This document shows, in pieces, positions 45,580 to 54,582 of a stretch of DNA of 64,000 bases. Source of the DNA: Streptomyces sp. NBC_01306 (lineage in GTDB: Bacteria > Actinomycetota > Actinomycetes > Streptomycetales > Streptomycetaceae); assembly GCF_026340465.1 (NCBI RefSeq), contig NZ_JAPEPC010000003.1, positions 209,880-273,879 of the forward strand. The letters are read 5' to 3'. Position 1 is the stretch's first letter; each line of letters opens with the position of its first letter. Both the position numbers and the translations under genes were made by a program. The notes below the pieces were generated by a model. It had not been told where the DNA came from. It did not search any database and saw only the letters and a list, made by a program, of their open reading frames with translations.

Positions 45580-46548
45580 TCACTGGACGTCCAGCAGCAC
45601 CTTCCCTTGCGCTCGGCGCTCGTCGAGTTCGAGCAGAGCTTGCGATGCCTGCTCAAGCGGGAAGCGCCGCCCAATCACGGGCTGAAGTTTGCCGGCCCGT
45701 AGGAGAGGCAGTAGCGCGGCCCATTGCTCCTGCAGATAGGAAGGCTGCTCCACCCAGAACGCGCCCCAGCCGACTCCTGAGACGTTGAGGTTGTTACGCA
45801 TAAGGCTGTCGACCTTGGTCTGGGCAACGTCGCCGCCCGTTGAGCCGACGACCAGAAGGCGGCCCTCGCGCGCGAGAATGCGCAGCGAGCCAGAGACCCG
45901 GCCGGCTCCGACCGGGTCCACTACGATGTCAACGCCGCGACTTCCGGTCAGTTCCAGCACCGCGTCCTCGAAGGCGTCGGCCAAGACGACCTCATCGGCG
46001 CCAGCAGCCTTCGCCGTATCGATTTTTCCCGGTGCGGACACGACCGCGATCACCCTGGCATCCAGTGCGGCGGCCAACTGCACCGCGGCGGTGCCGACGC
46101 CGCCGGCTGCTCCGTGCACCAAAACCGTCTCACCCGGCTTCATCTGCGCCCGGCGCAACAGAGCGAAGTGCATGGTCAGATAGTTCATGGGCAGGGCCGC
46201 GCCCGCGTCGAAGGACACATTGTCGGGGAGCGGGAAGACCGCCGTCGGCGGGGCGGTCACGGTCTCGGCGTATCCGCCGACCCCGGGGAAGGCCGCGACC
46301 CGCTGCCCTGCCCCCAGGCCGCTGTCCGAGGGGGCGGACCTGACGACTCCGGCGACCTCGGTGCCCGGGATGAAGGGAAGGGTCCGCCGCAGGTGGTACT
46401 CACCGCGGCTCTGCGAAACCTCCGGAAAGGTCACGCCGGCGACGTGCACGTCGATGACGACCGATTCGGCATCGACTGTCGGTTCATCGACTTCGACGAG
46501 CTCTATGGCGTCGGGACCCTTGAGGGTGGTGATGTGCATAGCACGCAT
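45580..46548 (-). CDS. Zinc-independent quinone oxidoreductase (MDR family)
   Basis: 322 residues. The GroES-like N-terminus (MRAMHITTLKGPDAIELVEV, FIPGTEVAGVV) is followed by an NADPH Rossmann fold (VLVHGAAGGVGTAAVQLAAA). No structural zinc cysteines are present, as in QorA-type enzymes. ATG 46548 follows AGGAG. It is divergent from an HxlR regulator at 46698, the second regulator-quinone reductase pair in the window, and probably responds to quinone or thiol stress. Confidence 0.93.
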   Translation of the reverse strand: MRAMHITTLKGPDAIELVEVDEPTVDAESVVIDVHVAGVTFPEVSQSRGEYHLRRTLPFIPGTEVAGVVRSAPSDSGLGAGQRVAAFPGVGGYAETVTAPPTAVFPLPDNVSFDAGAALPMNYLTMHFALLRRAQMKPGETVLVHGAAGGVGTAAVQLAAALDARVIAVVSAPGKIDTAKAAGADEVVLADAFEDAVLELTGSRGVDIVVDPVGAGRVSGSLRILAREGRLLVVGSTGGDVAQTKVDSLMRNNLNVSGVGWGAFWVEQPSYLQEQWAALLPLLRAGKLQPVIGRRFPLEQASQALLELDERRAQGKVLLDVQ

Positions 46549-46697
46549 GGGGGGCTCCTGAGATGGGGCAACAGGATGGAACGGCACAATTACTTTTCGC
46601 GCCTCGGTACTCTTTAAGAACCGTGACCAGCATGGTGTACCAGCCACATCCCGATCAATAAGGCACTTTTTGGTGTCCCGGTTCTCTGGAGGTAACG

Positions 46698-47090
46698 ATG
46701 CCCCCGACTGATAGCCAGTCGCAGCAGGACGCGGGCCGGGCCCGCGTCGTCCTCGGCATGGTCGGGGACAAGTGGTCGCTCCTGGTCGTGTGCCGCCTCG
46801 ATCTGGGGCCGCGCCGTTTCACCGAACTGAAGCGAACTGTCGACGGAATCAGCCAGCGCATGCTCACCGTGACCCTGCGGAGCCTGGAACGAGACGGCAT
46901 CCTGATCCGCACCGTCCACAACGTCATGCCGCCTCACGTCACCTACGAGCTCACCCCGATGGGCAGAATGCTCTACGAAGCCACCGCGCCCCTCCGGAAG
47001 TGGACCATCGAGCACCTGGCGCACATCGACGACGCCCGCGCGGAATACGACGCCCGCGCCAACGTCCAGCCCGCCGAGAGTCACAGCTGA
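46698..47090 (+). CDS. HxlR family transcriptional regulator
   Basis: 130 residues. VVLGMVGDKWSLLVVCRLDL and RFTELKRTVDGISQRMLTVT and LERDGILIRTVHNVMPPHVT are the HxlR winged helix. It lacks the Cys immediately before the first helix seen in the paralogue at 1705, so it may not use the same redox switch. CTGGAGGTAACG precedes the ATG. Divergent from the quinone reductase, 149 bases apart. Confidence 0.93.
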   Translation: MPPTDSQSQQDAGRARVVLGMVGDKWSLLVVCRLDLGPRRFTELKRTVDGISQRMLTVTLRSLERDGILIRTVHNVMPPHVTYELTPMGRMLYEATAPLRKWTIEHLAHIDDARAEYDARANVQPAESHS

Positions 47091-47106
47091 TCGTTCCCGA
47101 CCCAAC

Positions 47107-47220
47107 CGCGCATCTCGCGGGTGAACTGGGAGCCCTCGCGTTCAAGCGAGGCTACGCCCAGTGGTCCGAAAGCCATCGTGATGACGTGGAAGGGCTCGCA
47201 CCACACGCACTGGCAGCCTT
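47107..47220 (+). pseudogene. Possible TetR C-terminal fragment
   Basis: The forward frame LAGELGALAFKRGYAQWSES and DVEGLAPHALAALNVRF has the look of the last helices of a TetR ligand domain. It starts within the tail of the upstream HxlR gene in another frame and loses sense after about 38 codons. Weak. Confidence 0.25.
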
Positions 47221-47400
47221 GAACGTGCGCTTCTGCGGGTCTGACTCGTTGTCCCGGACGTGCACCCCGTGTTCCATTCGTGCACCACCTGGACGCGCTG
47301 ACTGCCGAAGCGGTCCTCGCAGGTCGTGGACCAGCTCTGCTCCTTCGCCAGCGAGTGCGCTGAACTCTTCGCCTCGCTGGAAAGCAGACAGTGATTCTTG

Positions 47401-47883
47401 ATGCCTGACTTGCTGTGGGATGACGTCAAGAACTTCTTCGACCCCAATTTGATGGGCACCCTGCCGGACGTGAGCATCGCTGATGCCTCCGTCGATGACT
47501 GGCAGGCGGTGCTCGACCTGGTGCGATCGCGGGGTTGGGCGTGCGAGTACTCCGAAGACGGCGCCGTGCTGCGGCTTCCACGGGCCGAGAAGATGCTGGC
47601 TTGGGGCGTCGAGGCCAGTGTGATGCTGAGGATCTGGCTGGTTCCGGGAGTATTGGCGATCTTTCGCCCCTATGCGGCCGACTCGATCGACTTCGACGCT
47701 GACCTTCGTGAGCTCCAGGGCCAGGCGCGACTGAACGTGCTGTGCGGCTTCCTGCGGGCGATCGGACGTGCCATGGGCAAACCTGTGCTGTTCGCCCCGG
47801 AAATCGACTCCGGTCACTCGGTGCTCGGCTTCGATGTCGAGGCGGACCGGGTAGTGCTGTTGGCTGACCCACACTTCACCTGA
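47401..47883 (+). CDS. Hypothetical protein
   Basis: 160 residues: MPDLLWDDVKNFFDPNLMGT, DDWQAVLDLVRSRGWACEYS and VLFAPEIDSGHSVLGFDVEA. It looks fully coded and cytoplasmic; I do not recognise the family. It reads in the same direction as the 47966 gene, 82 bases away, and the two may form a pair. Confidence 0.65.
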   Translation: MPDLLWDDVKNFFDPNLMGTLPDVSIADASVDDWQAVLDLVRSRGWACEYSEDGAVLRLPRAEKMLAWGVEASVMLRIWLVPGVLAIFRPYAADSIDFDADLRELQGQARLNVLCGFLRAIGRAMGKPVLFAPEIDSGHSVLGFDVEADRVVLLADPHFT

Positions 47884-47965
47884 CCGCCCCGGTCCATGTC
47901 GTGCTGCACGTGTCGTCGTCCGCAGGCTGGGAGCCGGCGCACCGGGCACTGCGTAGGCTGCAGCG

Positions 47966-48346
47966 GTGATCGTCCGATGCACCAAAATCATCCGGTCCGG
48001 GACCTCGGCGGTTGTGAGCGAGCACCCGGGTGTGCGGATCGGCGAGGAGTACCCGGTCCTCGAAGTGCTCGCCGCCCAACACCGGACCCTGGTCCGCCTT
48101 CCTGACCGCAGTGCGAGGCGAGACGAGATCGAGTCCCCTGGGCTGTGGGACGCGGCCAAGTTCGAGGTGGTGTCCGGTCGGATGCCGACCTGCTGGGTCG
48201 CGGGGCTGAACGACGGCAGGCTGACCCTGGCGCCCCAAGAGTGGCAGCGACCCGGTTTCTGGGAGGACTTCTTCGACCACCTGCAAGCGGGGCAAGCGGA
48301 CGGTCGGTTCCGCGGCAACGTCCGGCCGGTTCACGCCCTTACGTAG
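47966..48346 (+). CDS. Hypothetical protein
   Basis: 126 residues from a GTG start: MIVRCTKIIRSGTSAVVSEH, GEEYPVLEVLAAQHRTLVRL and PGFWEDFFDHLQAGQADGRF. The pattern of alternating strands suggests a small beta-rich protein. Family not recognised. Its neighbour at 47401 is also unknown. Confidence 0.6.
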   Translation: MIVRCTKIIRSGTSAVVSEHPGVRIGEEYPVLEVLAAQHRTLVRLPDRSARRDEIESPGLWDAAKFEVVSGRMPTCWVAGLNDGRLTLAPQEWQRPGFWEDFFDHLQAGQADGRFRGNVRPVHALT

Positions 48347-48546
48347 CACGTGGGCAATGCCCCGACGGGCCGGGCCCTCCGACTGCGGTGAGCAGCACCG
48401 CTATTGATCGGTTTCCGGAGATGCTCCTCCGACGTCGGCTGCTCACTCGCTGAACTGGGCCGCGAACACCCCGACAGCCGTCCCCTTCAGGCTACTTCGG
48501 GCACGCAGAGGGCGGGGAGCCTTGAGAGAACTCCAGACAACAAATA

Positions 48547-48571
48547 AGGCCCCGGTCGATGACCTGGGCCT
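48547..48571 (-). terminator. Hairpin downstream of the tRNA 3' end
   Basis: AGGCCCCGGTC-GAT-GACCTGGGCCT forms an 11-base stem with one mismatch directly after the tRNA 3' end (reading on the minus strand), as in many actinobacterial tRNA transcripts. Confidence 0.55.
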
Positions 48572-48577
48572 TTGTCA

Positions 48578-48607
48578 TGGAGCGAGTGACGGGAATCGAA
48601 CCCGCGC
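48578..48607 (-). other. tRNA 3' end (T arm and CCA), probable att site
   Basis: On the minus strand the sequence GCGGGTTCGATTCCCGT (T stem and loop with TTCGATT) is followed by CACTCGCTCCA, a tRNA acceptor end with encoded CCA. The upstream bases (from about 48610) do not continue into D and anticodon arms, so only the 3' end is present. Such fragments are left where an integrase recombined at a tRNA gene. Confidence 0.65.
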
Positions 48608-48660
48608 CGCTGGCGGGACAAGGGCCTGGTTAACGAGTTCCACGACCGGCTGCGCGGGAA

Positions 48661-48900
48661 GACCCGTGCACGTTCGCGGCGGCGGCCGTTGCCGGGAAAC
48701 TGCGTGGCCTGGACGCTTCGGCGATCACCTCGGCACTCGACATCTGCGGCACCCAGGCCGCAGGCACTCTGGAACTCGCCGGATCCTCACTCAAGCGCCT
48801 CCATCCGGGCTGGGCCGCTCACTTCGGCATCACCGCCGCCACACTCGCCGGGGCCGGCTTCACCGGACCCGCCGGCGCACGCTCACGAACGGCGGCCCCA
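48661..48900 (+). pseudogene. MmgE/PrpD family fragment
   Basis: The forward frame AAAAVAGKLRGLDASAITSA, LDICGTQAAGTLELAGSSLK and RLHPGWAAHFGITAATLAGA matches the helical domain of MmgE/PrpD (2-methylcitrate dehydratase-like) proteins, including the conserved KRLHPGWAAH. Only about 75 codons are recognisable. Flanked by the tRNA fragment and a small secreted-protein gene. Confidence 0.65.
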
Positions 48901-48957
48901 CCGTCCCGGCGAACGGAGCGGCGGGGCTGTGCGCGTCCATCGGGCGCTGCTACGCCA

Positions 48958-49194
48958 TCAGTACAGCACCCAGAGGGAGATGCGCCCCTTGTTGTCGACA
49001 CAGGTGGCGTCCTGGTACTGCTTCTTCGCCCGGGGGATGTCCGCCTTGCACGCGGCCATGTTGGGGTACATCTCGGGACCACCGGCGATGTCGTGCCAGC
49101 TCGCGGCCGAGGCGGAACCGGCCGCCAGCGGAATCGCGACCAGAGCGGCAGCAACAGCGGCACCGTAGGTCATTCGCTTACGCCACGACTTCAT
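48958..49194 (-). CDS. Small secreted protein
   Basis: 78 residues from ATG 49194 (MKSWRKRMTYG), preceded by GAGGAGAG. It has a clear signal peptide (AAVAAALVAIPLAAGSASAA) and a mature region of about 45 residues with two Cys (MAACKADIP, DATCVDNKG) that could form one disulphide. The family is a common type of Streptomyces small exported protein without known function. Confidence 0.7.
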   Translation of the reverse strand: MKSWRKRMTYGAAVAAALVAIPLAAGSASAASWHDIAGGPEMYPNMAACKADIPRAKKQYQDATCVDNKGRISLWVLY

Positions 49195-49900
49195 ACATCT
49201 CTCCTCAAGCAAGGGGCCGGACCGGGACCGGCCAACCGCGTCAGGTCAACGTTGCGCCCGAAGATCTTCGGACATTCGTCAGTTGAACACACAGGCACTA
49301 CGCGCCCCAAAGCCCCCAGGACCCTTGTTACAAGCCCCTGACAAGGGGGGATAGGCAGACGCTTGCGAAACAGGACTTGGCAGCCCTTCACCACTTCGGG
49401 GCGAAAAGTCAGAAATTGTCAGTGATTAAGGCATGGACTTCTTGACCCGCTCAAGGGCGTTCAACGGATCGTGCCGACTTCGCCACGCGGCAAGTCGCGG
49501 ACCGGGTCGGGGGTGCTGACGTCGAGGAGACAGCCGTGCCGGTTGCGGAGAACGCTGCGCTGACGCCGACGGGCGGGAGGATGCCGGGGTCAGTGGTGCC
49601 GGTCAGGAGTGCATGTGCGTTCTCTCGGTTTTGTGTCAGTGGAGTGGGAGACAGCGGGGCTTGAGGGTGTTGATGCTGGTCGTGGGTTGTTTCGGGGCTG
49701 AGGGGTCGCTGTCCTGGAGGTGAGAGATCCACGGGGCATCGTTGTCGTGGAGCGTTATCGTGTGAGGGTGACGCTGTGTCAGTTTCGTGAGTTCTGATCC
49801 GCTGGCCGGCGGGCGTTGGTGTGATCGTGGGGTGGATCAGGAAGGACGGCTCCAGCTGCCGAAGGGGTCGGGCGGCGGCGTGGGCGCTGCTTTGCCGACT
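49195..49900. other. Left flank of the transposition module, no gene recognised
   Basis: No convincing coding frame. The motif GTCAGT recurs at about 49414, 49590, 49634 and 49776, three of the four preceded by TGT or GT, in the same orientation. Repeated transposase-binding sites are expected at such an end, but the match is by eye and the terminal TGT is not fixed. Confidence 0.3.
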
Positions 49901-49909
49901 GAATCGGTT

Positions 49910-51577
49910 CGGGCCTTGCGCGGGCCGGCGGTGCGCCGGCTGCTGGCTCTGCGCCAGAAGGGCAAGCTCACCACCGGGCATGTGAGGTCAGTGGCGGATG
50001 CGTTGGGAGTGCGGGAGCGGGCGGTTGGCGGTGGCTGGCCGCTGCTGAGAAGGACGAGACCGTGGCTGCGGCGCCGGGAGAGCGGGCCCGGTACTACGGG
50101 AGGTTCACTGTCACTGAGGAGGTCCGTGCCCTGCTCGGGCTGTGGAGGGGGAACGTTGCCGCCGTTCATCGCGAGATGACTGCTCGCGCGGCCAGGGGCG
50201 AGGGGGAGCCGCCTCCGTCGGTCCCGACCTTGCACCGGGCGATCCGTCGGGATCTGACGCCGGGGGGCGGGCCGGGCTCGCGGGCGGTGAACGCGAGGCA
50301 CGTAAGCATGATGTGTTCCCGGCCCGACCGCGGGGCTGGCGCAACCACGTGTGGGAGACCGACCACATGCAGGCCCCCGTCCTGGTCGATGTCGAGGGCA
50401 CCGCCCGCAGGCCGTGGATCACGTGGTTCACCGACTGCGCCACCAACGCGATCACGGGGGTGGCGGTCACCCCGGTACATCCCTCCCGGGAATCGGTCCT
50501 CGCGGCGCTGCGTTCCGCGGTGCTGCGCGAGGACCCCTACGGTCCGTTCGGCGGCGTGCCCGAGAAGGTACGGGTGGACCGCGGCAAGGACTTCCTGTCC
50601 CGGACGGTGACCGCCGCGTTCGATCTCCTGGACGTCACCGTGGAGGACCTGCCCGTCTACACCCCCCACCTCAAGGTCACCGTGGAGGGCCTGCCCGTCT
50701 ACACCCCCCCACCTCAAGGTCACCGTGGAGGGCCTGAACCGTGCGGTGGAGAGCATGTTCCTGGCCGCGCTGCCCGGCTACGCCCGCCAGCCGCGCCCCG
50801 GTAAACGCCTCACCCGCCCGAAGGGCGAGGTGCTGCTCAGCTTCGAGGACTTCACCGCCCGGTTGCTGGACTGGACACGGTGGTGGAACACCGAACATCA
50901 GCCCGCACCTTTGCGGGGCAGGACCCCGCTTGAAGCGTGGCAGGACGATCCGACCCCGCTGCGGGACGTGCCGGCCGCGGATCTGTGGACGTTCACCCTG
51001 GAGGACGCCGGTACCCGCTCGCTGACCACCCGCGGCATCCGCTTCAGGAGACGCGACTATGTGGGGTCGTGGATGACTGGCCAGGCTGGCATCCAGGTCC
51101 GGGTCCGTTTCATGCCCCACCACGACCACCGCATCGAGGTCTACCACGCAGCCACCGGCCGCTACCTCGGCCCAGCGGACCTGGCCGACCAGGCCACCGA
51201 GGAGCAGATCAGCGCCGTACGAAGAACCCGGGCCGCTCGTGCCCGCCGCCTGAAGAACGACCTGGAAGCCTCCCAGCGCGAGTGCTACGCCGCCGCTACC
51301 CATGGCCGAGCCCCTTCGGCGGCTCGGCGCCCTGACCGGTGCACAGGCCGGGGCCGAACTCGCCCAGGCCACCGACACCGACCTGCCGGAGGCGCTGCCG
51401 GACCTCATCCCGCCGACCGCGCCTCCGGCCGGGTGGCGCACTCCTGCTTCCCTGACCGCGCTGACCACACCAGGCCAGCCCGTCCCGCTCCCGTCCGGCA
51501 GCGATGAAGAAGCCGCCCCGGACCGCCGCGACGGGCCGGCCGCACGTCCCACCACTGATGAAGACGGAGACGTCTGA
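49910..51577 (+). pseudogene. Mu-type transposase (TniA/TnsB-like), frameshifted
   Basis: Pieced together the forward strand gives a protein of about 550 residues. It has a helix-turn-helix start (RQKGKLTTGHVRSVADALGV) and a second helical DNA-binding part (SVPTLHRAIRRDLTPG). The rve integrase core follows, with Asp in HVWETDHMQAPVLVDV, Asp in PEKVRVDRGKDFLS and a Glu in VTVEGLNRAVESMFL. A Mu-type C-terminal barrel follows (TRGIRFRRRDYVGSWMTGQA, RYLGPADLADQATEEQISAV). Shifts are needed near 50025, 50265, 50705 and 51290. Downstream AAA and third genes complete a Tn7/Tn5053-like set. Confidence 0.75.
50634..50718 (+). repeat. Tandem duplication inside the transposase gene
   Basis: A 42-base unit (50634-50675) is followed by a 43-base copy (50676-50718) with one substitution and one extra C in the C run. 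A third partial unit begins at 50719. The duplication lies next to the third catalytic acidic residue and shifts the frame. Confidence 0.9.
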
Positions 51578-52323
51578 TGACCGCGGCCACCTACCAGTAC
51601 GTCGACCTGCCCGATGCCTCCGTGGTTACCACCCGCGCCCTGCTCACCGCCCGGGAGAACATCGCCGACACCGTCGCTGCGCGGGCCATGATGTGTATCC
51701 ATCCACGGCGGTGCCGGCTTCGGCAAGACTCTCGCGGTCAACACCTGCCTGCGCGCACTCGAGCCGGACGAGGATGTCCGCCGGGTCACCTTCCGCGCCC
51801 GCCCCACCGCCCGAGCGGTGCGCTACGAGCTGTTCACCGCCCTTGACTTGCCCGGCGAGCCGCCCCGCCACCCCAGCGAGTTTGACCGCCTGCTGAAGAA
51901 CGCCTGGCCGAGCGCCCCCGTACCTTCCTCGTGGACGAGGCCCAGTGGCTCAACGGGGAGGCGTTCGAGTACTTCCGCTACCTGTGGGACGAGCCCGCCA
52001 CCCGCTTCGCGGTCGTCTTCGTCGGCGGCGAGGGCTGCCACACCGTGCTGCGCCGCGAGCCGATGCTCTCCTCCCGGATCTTCATCTGGCAGCACTTCAC
52101 CCGCCTCACTCCCAGCGAGGTCCTCGACGTCATCCCGCTGTTCCACCCGGTCTGGGCCGACGCCGATCCCGAGGACATCACCTTCGCCGACCAGCATGCC
52201 GCGCACGGCAACTTCCGCGCCTGGGCCCAGTTGACCGCCCACACCCGCACCGCCCTGGCACGCACCGGCCGCCCTCGCGTCGACCAGGAACTGCTGCGCT
52301 GGGCCTTCAGCCGCCTCGCCTGA
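51577..52323 (+). pseudogene. TniB/TnsC-like AAA ATPase, frameshifted
   Basis: The pieces give a complete AAA+ ATPase of about 250 residues. After the start MTAATYQYVDLPDASVVTTR a shift at a repeated ATCC near 51695 leads to the Walker A GIHGGAGFGKTLAVNTCLRA. A second shift near 51905 leads to Walker B TFLVDEAQWLNGEAFEYFRY, sensor FAVVFVGGEG and the C-terminal domain to WAFSRLA (stop 52321-52323). The start overlaps the transposase stop. In Tn7-like systems this protein links target choice with the transposase. Confidence 0.8.
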
Positions 52324-52336
52324 CCACCGCACCGCC

Positions 52337-53446
52337 ATGCCGCTCGCCGCGCCACCGTCGCCTGTCACCGTGGTCATCGACCGCCATGACGACGTGCTCC
52401 ACACGCACACTGCCCTGGCCGCCCACCATCCGCCGTCCGGCCGGGTCACCCTGCACCCCGGACCGGGCACCACCAGTGAAACCGGCCTTGCCCACGACCT
52501 TCTCGCCGCTCTGGGAAAGCCGCCACTGCTCCCGGGCCGCTTCCCTGCCGGCCGTCAGCCCGCGTGGGAAGCCGCCACGGCCTGGATGACCGCTCTGTCC
52601 GTGAGCCGGCTGACCGTCTTGCGCGCCCACCGCCTCACCAATCGCCGCACGATGCGCCTCCTCCAGCTACAGACCCTCACCGGTATCCACCTGACCCTGG
52701 TCTGCCACCGCCGTCCACACCTTCCCGCCGCTCTGCACCAGGCCCTGCGGACGGCCGACTACTCCGTCACCACCGACTTCGAGGCAGCCCGCCGCCACTA
52801 CTACGGCACGCCTATCACCGAACCCCCGCCCGCAGACAAACCCGCCGGGCCGGCAGACCGCTGGCTCACCCTGCCCGCACTGGACCGCCTCGTCTCCTAC
52901 GACAGCCCCCGCCCCTGCGCCGACCCGTGCACGCCGCCCCCGATCGCCTTCCGGCACCGCCCACCACCCGTGCCTCTCACCGCACACACCGCCCAGCAAG
53001 TCGCCCACCGGCTGCACGCGGCAACCGCGCACCCCCGCTTGGCCGCAGCTATCGCCTCCGCACTGTTCACCGGCGCCTCCCTCCAGCAACTCGCCACCGC
53101 CCGCCCCCGCGACTACGACGACGCCGCGGCCACGCTCGCCCTGCACGACCGCACCCGCTACACCGACGGCTGCGCCGCCTACCCCGTACCCGACTGGGCA
53201 GGCACTTTCCTACGGGCCACGGTCTGCTTCACGCGGCTCGCATCCGGCGAAGACCAAGAACTGCTCGCCGCGCCAGGCGACCGTACGCACCTGCTGCGCG
53301 TGGCGGAGACGGCCAGACTGCGCCCACCCCAGCCACCCGCGGTCCGCCGCAAAGGCCCGGTCAGCCGTGTGGAGTGGGACTGGCGCGAGCGGCAGGAAGC
53401 CGAGAGGTACGAAGCCATGCCGACAAGCCACGCCAGGTCCCCATGA
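52337..53446 (+). CDS. Third protein of the transposition module, degenerate ATPase-like
   Basis: 369 residues, intact. The N-terminal half follows the layout of the neighbouring TniB ATPase: GRVTLHPGPGTTSETGLAHD and LLAALGKPPLLPGR align with VTFRARPTARAVRYELFTAL and DLPGEPPR; SRLTVLRAHRLTNRRTMRLL sits where TFLVDEAQWL is. Neither a Walker A (GxxGxGK) nor a DE Walker B is present. The C-terminal half is Ala/Thr/Arg-rich and helical (LHAATAHPRLAAAIASALFT). I infer a catalytically dead paralogue serving as a target-selection or adaptor subunit; no TniQ zinc fingers are visible. Confidence 0.65.
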   Translation: MPLAAPPSPVTVVIDRHDDVLHTHTALAAHHPPSGRVTLHPGPGTTSETGLAHDLLAALGKPPLLPGRFPAGRQPAWEAATAWMTALSVSRLTVLRAHRLTNRRTMRLLQLQTLTGIHLTLVCHRRPHLPAALHQALRTADYSVTTDFEAARRHYYGTPITEPPPADKPAGPADRWLTLPALDRLVSYDSPRPCADPCTPPPIAFRHRPPPVPLTAHTAQQVAHRLHAATAHPRLAAAIASALFTGASLQQLATARPRDYDDAAATLALHDRTRYTDGCAAYPVPDWAGTFLRATVCFTRLASGEDQELLAAPGDRTHLLRVAETARLRPPQPPAVRRKGPVSRVEWDWRERQEAERYEAMPTSHARSP

Positions 53447-53484
53447 CGCTGAGCACCCTGACGCTGTTACGCGACGGGCCAGGC

Positions 53485-54041
53485 TCAGCCGATCGAGAAG
53501 TCGGCGAACTCGACGTCGCTGAAAGCGATGTGCAGCCCGTGGGCCCGGCGGCCCCACTCGCGAAAGTAGGAGTGCCCCAACGCGCGGGCGAGTATCACCG
53601 TCTGCTGCTGCTCGCCCGCGCCGGCATCCCGAGCGGCGAACAGTTCCCGGGCTACTTCTCCCGGCAGGTCCTGCGTGATCCATCGCACCCGCGGATCGTC
53701 CGAGGAGCCGGCGCGGCAAACCCGAATCGCGCCCGGGTATGGAAGACGAAGCCGTCCGCCTCTGCCTGGGCACGCCGGCGGGCCCGTACTCGGGGCTGCC
53801 ACCGAGCCAGGACCGCTTCCTCGATCGCCCGGACCTGCAGCGGACCCGGCGGGCGGCGCGCTCCCGGCTTCTTCGCAGCCCACCGTTGCACGGTGCGCTG
53901 CGACACCCCCAGTACGGCGTCTACCCTCCGGGTGGAACCCTGGTGCATAAGCAGAAACCGCAGGCGGGCCCCGGTACTTGAGGGAACGGGACGGGTGCGC
54001 AACGCACGCCCCAGCCCCTGCTCGATCTGTCCCACGTCCAC
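53485..54041 (-). pseudogene. tpg: Telomere terminal protein Tpg homologue, one-base frameshift
   Basis: From GTG 54041 (after GGGAGAG) the reverse strand reads LGRALRTRPVPSSTGARLRF, the helix-turn-helix LGVSQRTVQRWAAKKPGARR and LARWQPRVRARRRAQAEADG, the Tpg core. Near 53713 one base must be restored to join RFGFAAP with GSSDDPRVRWITQDLPGEVA and WGRRAHGLHIAFSDVEFADF, stop 53485. The total fits the 184-185 residues of Tpg. Tpg is covalently joined to the 5' ends of linear Streptomyces DNA and primes end patching. Known Tpg proteins read RFGYTAP where this has RFGFAAP. The shift lies in GC-rich text and could be a sequencing error. Confidence 0.85.
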
Positions 54042-54339
54042 CTCTCCCACCGGCCAACCCGACAAGGCATGCTCCCCGCAGCGACAGTTCTCCCACACCG
54101 CTTGGCGCTGCCCGCCAGTTCCAACATCTTCGGGACAGGATTGGCGGACGTCGGCTACGAGAGAGCTGGAGCCGACGACTAGCAGCAGCCGCGTGTGTGC
54201 GTCGTTGCCGTGCCGGGCTCCCGCGCGGGTTCCGACCCGGCTTTCTTTTGGTGCCGCCGCGCCGCTGACGGCCCCGGCCCCGGTGCTGAGTCCGGGGTCG
54301 CCAGCGGCGGTGTACGACGGGATCAGTGGGTGCGCCGAC

Positions 54340-54582
54340 TCAGCGCTGCTGGATCCACCAGATGATCCACCCGGTCCCGCTCGCGCCCACGGCGCCGGCG
54401 GAGCCGCGGAGGACGCCGTAGCCCGCCGTACGGGCGAGGGCGCGCAGGCAACGGTGGCGGCCGCCGTCCAGCAGTTGCCGCAGCCGGGTCCGGATCTCGG
54501 ACCGGATGGGGCACAGCTTGCCGTTGCCCTGGTGATGCCGGGTCGACGTCGGCGGGTCGGTGCCTTTAGCCTCGTTGAGCAT
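54340..54582 (-). CDS. Small hypothetical protein with hydrophobic C-terminus
   Basis: 80 residues from ATG 54582, preceded by AAGGAGG at the ideal distance. Basic and polar first half (TRHHQGNGKLCPIRSEIRTR), then a hydrophobic tail (VGASGTGWIIWWIQQR). It lies between tpg and a winged-helix gene on the same strand, where linear-plasmid maintenance genes would be expected. No family recognised; tap would be larger. Confidence 0.5.
   Translation of the reverse strand: MLNEAKGTDPPTSTRHHQGNGKLCPIRSEIRTRLRQLLDGGRHRCLRALARTAGYGVLRGSAGAVGASGTGWIIWWIQQR

Noticed and set aside
48578..48607. A complete tRNA gene
   Set aside because: Only the T arm and acceptor 3' strand are present; no anticodon arm or matching 5' acceptor strand is found within 100 bases.
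49769..53467. TGACGCTGT near 49769 and again near 53459 as transposon ends
   Set aside because: The two copies are direct, not inverted, and too short to distinguish from chance.
54340..54582. tap (telomere-associated protein) gene beside tpg
   Set aside because: The open frame is only 80 codons; Tap is several hundred residues. No tap homologue is visible next to tpg here.
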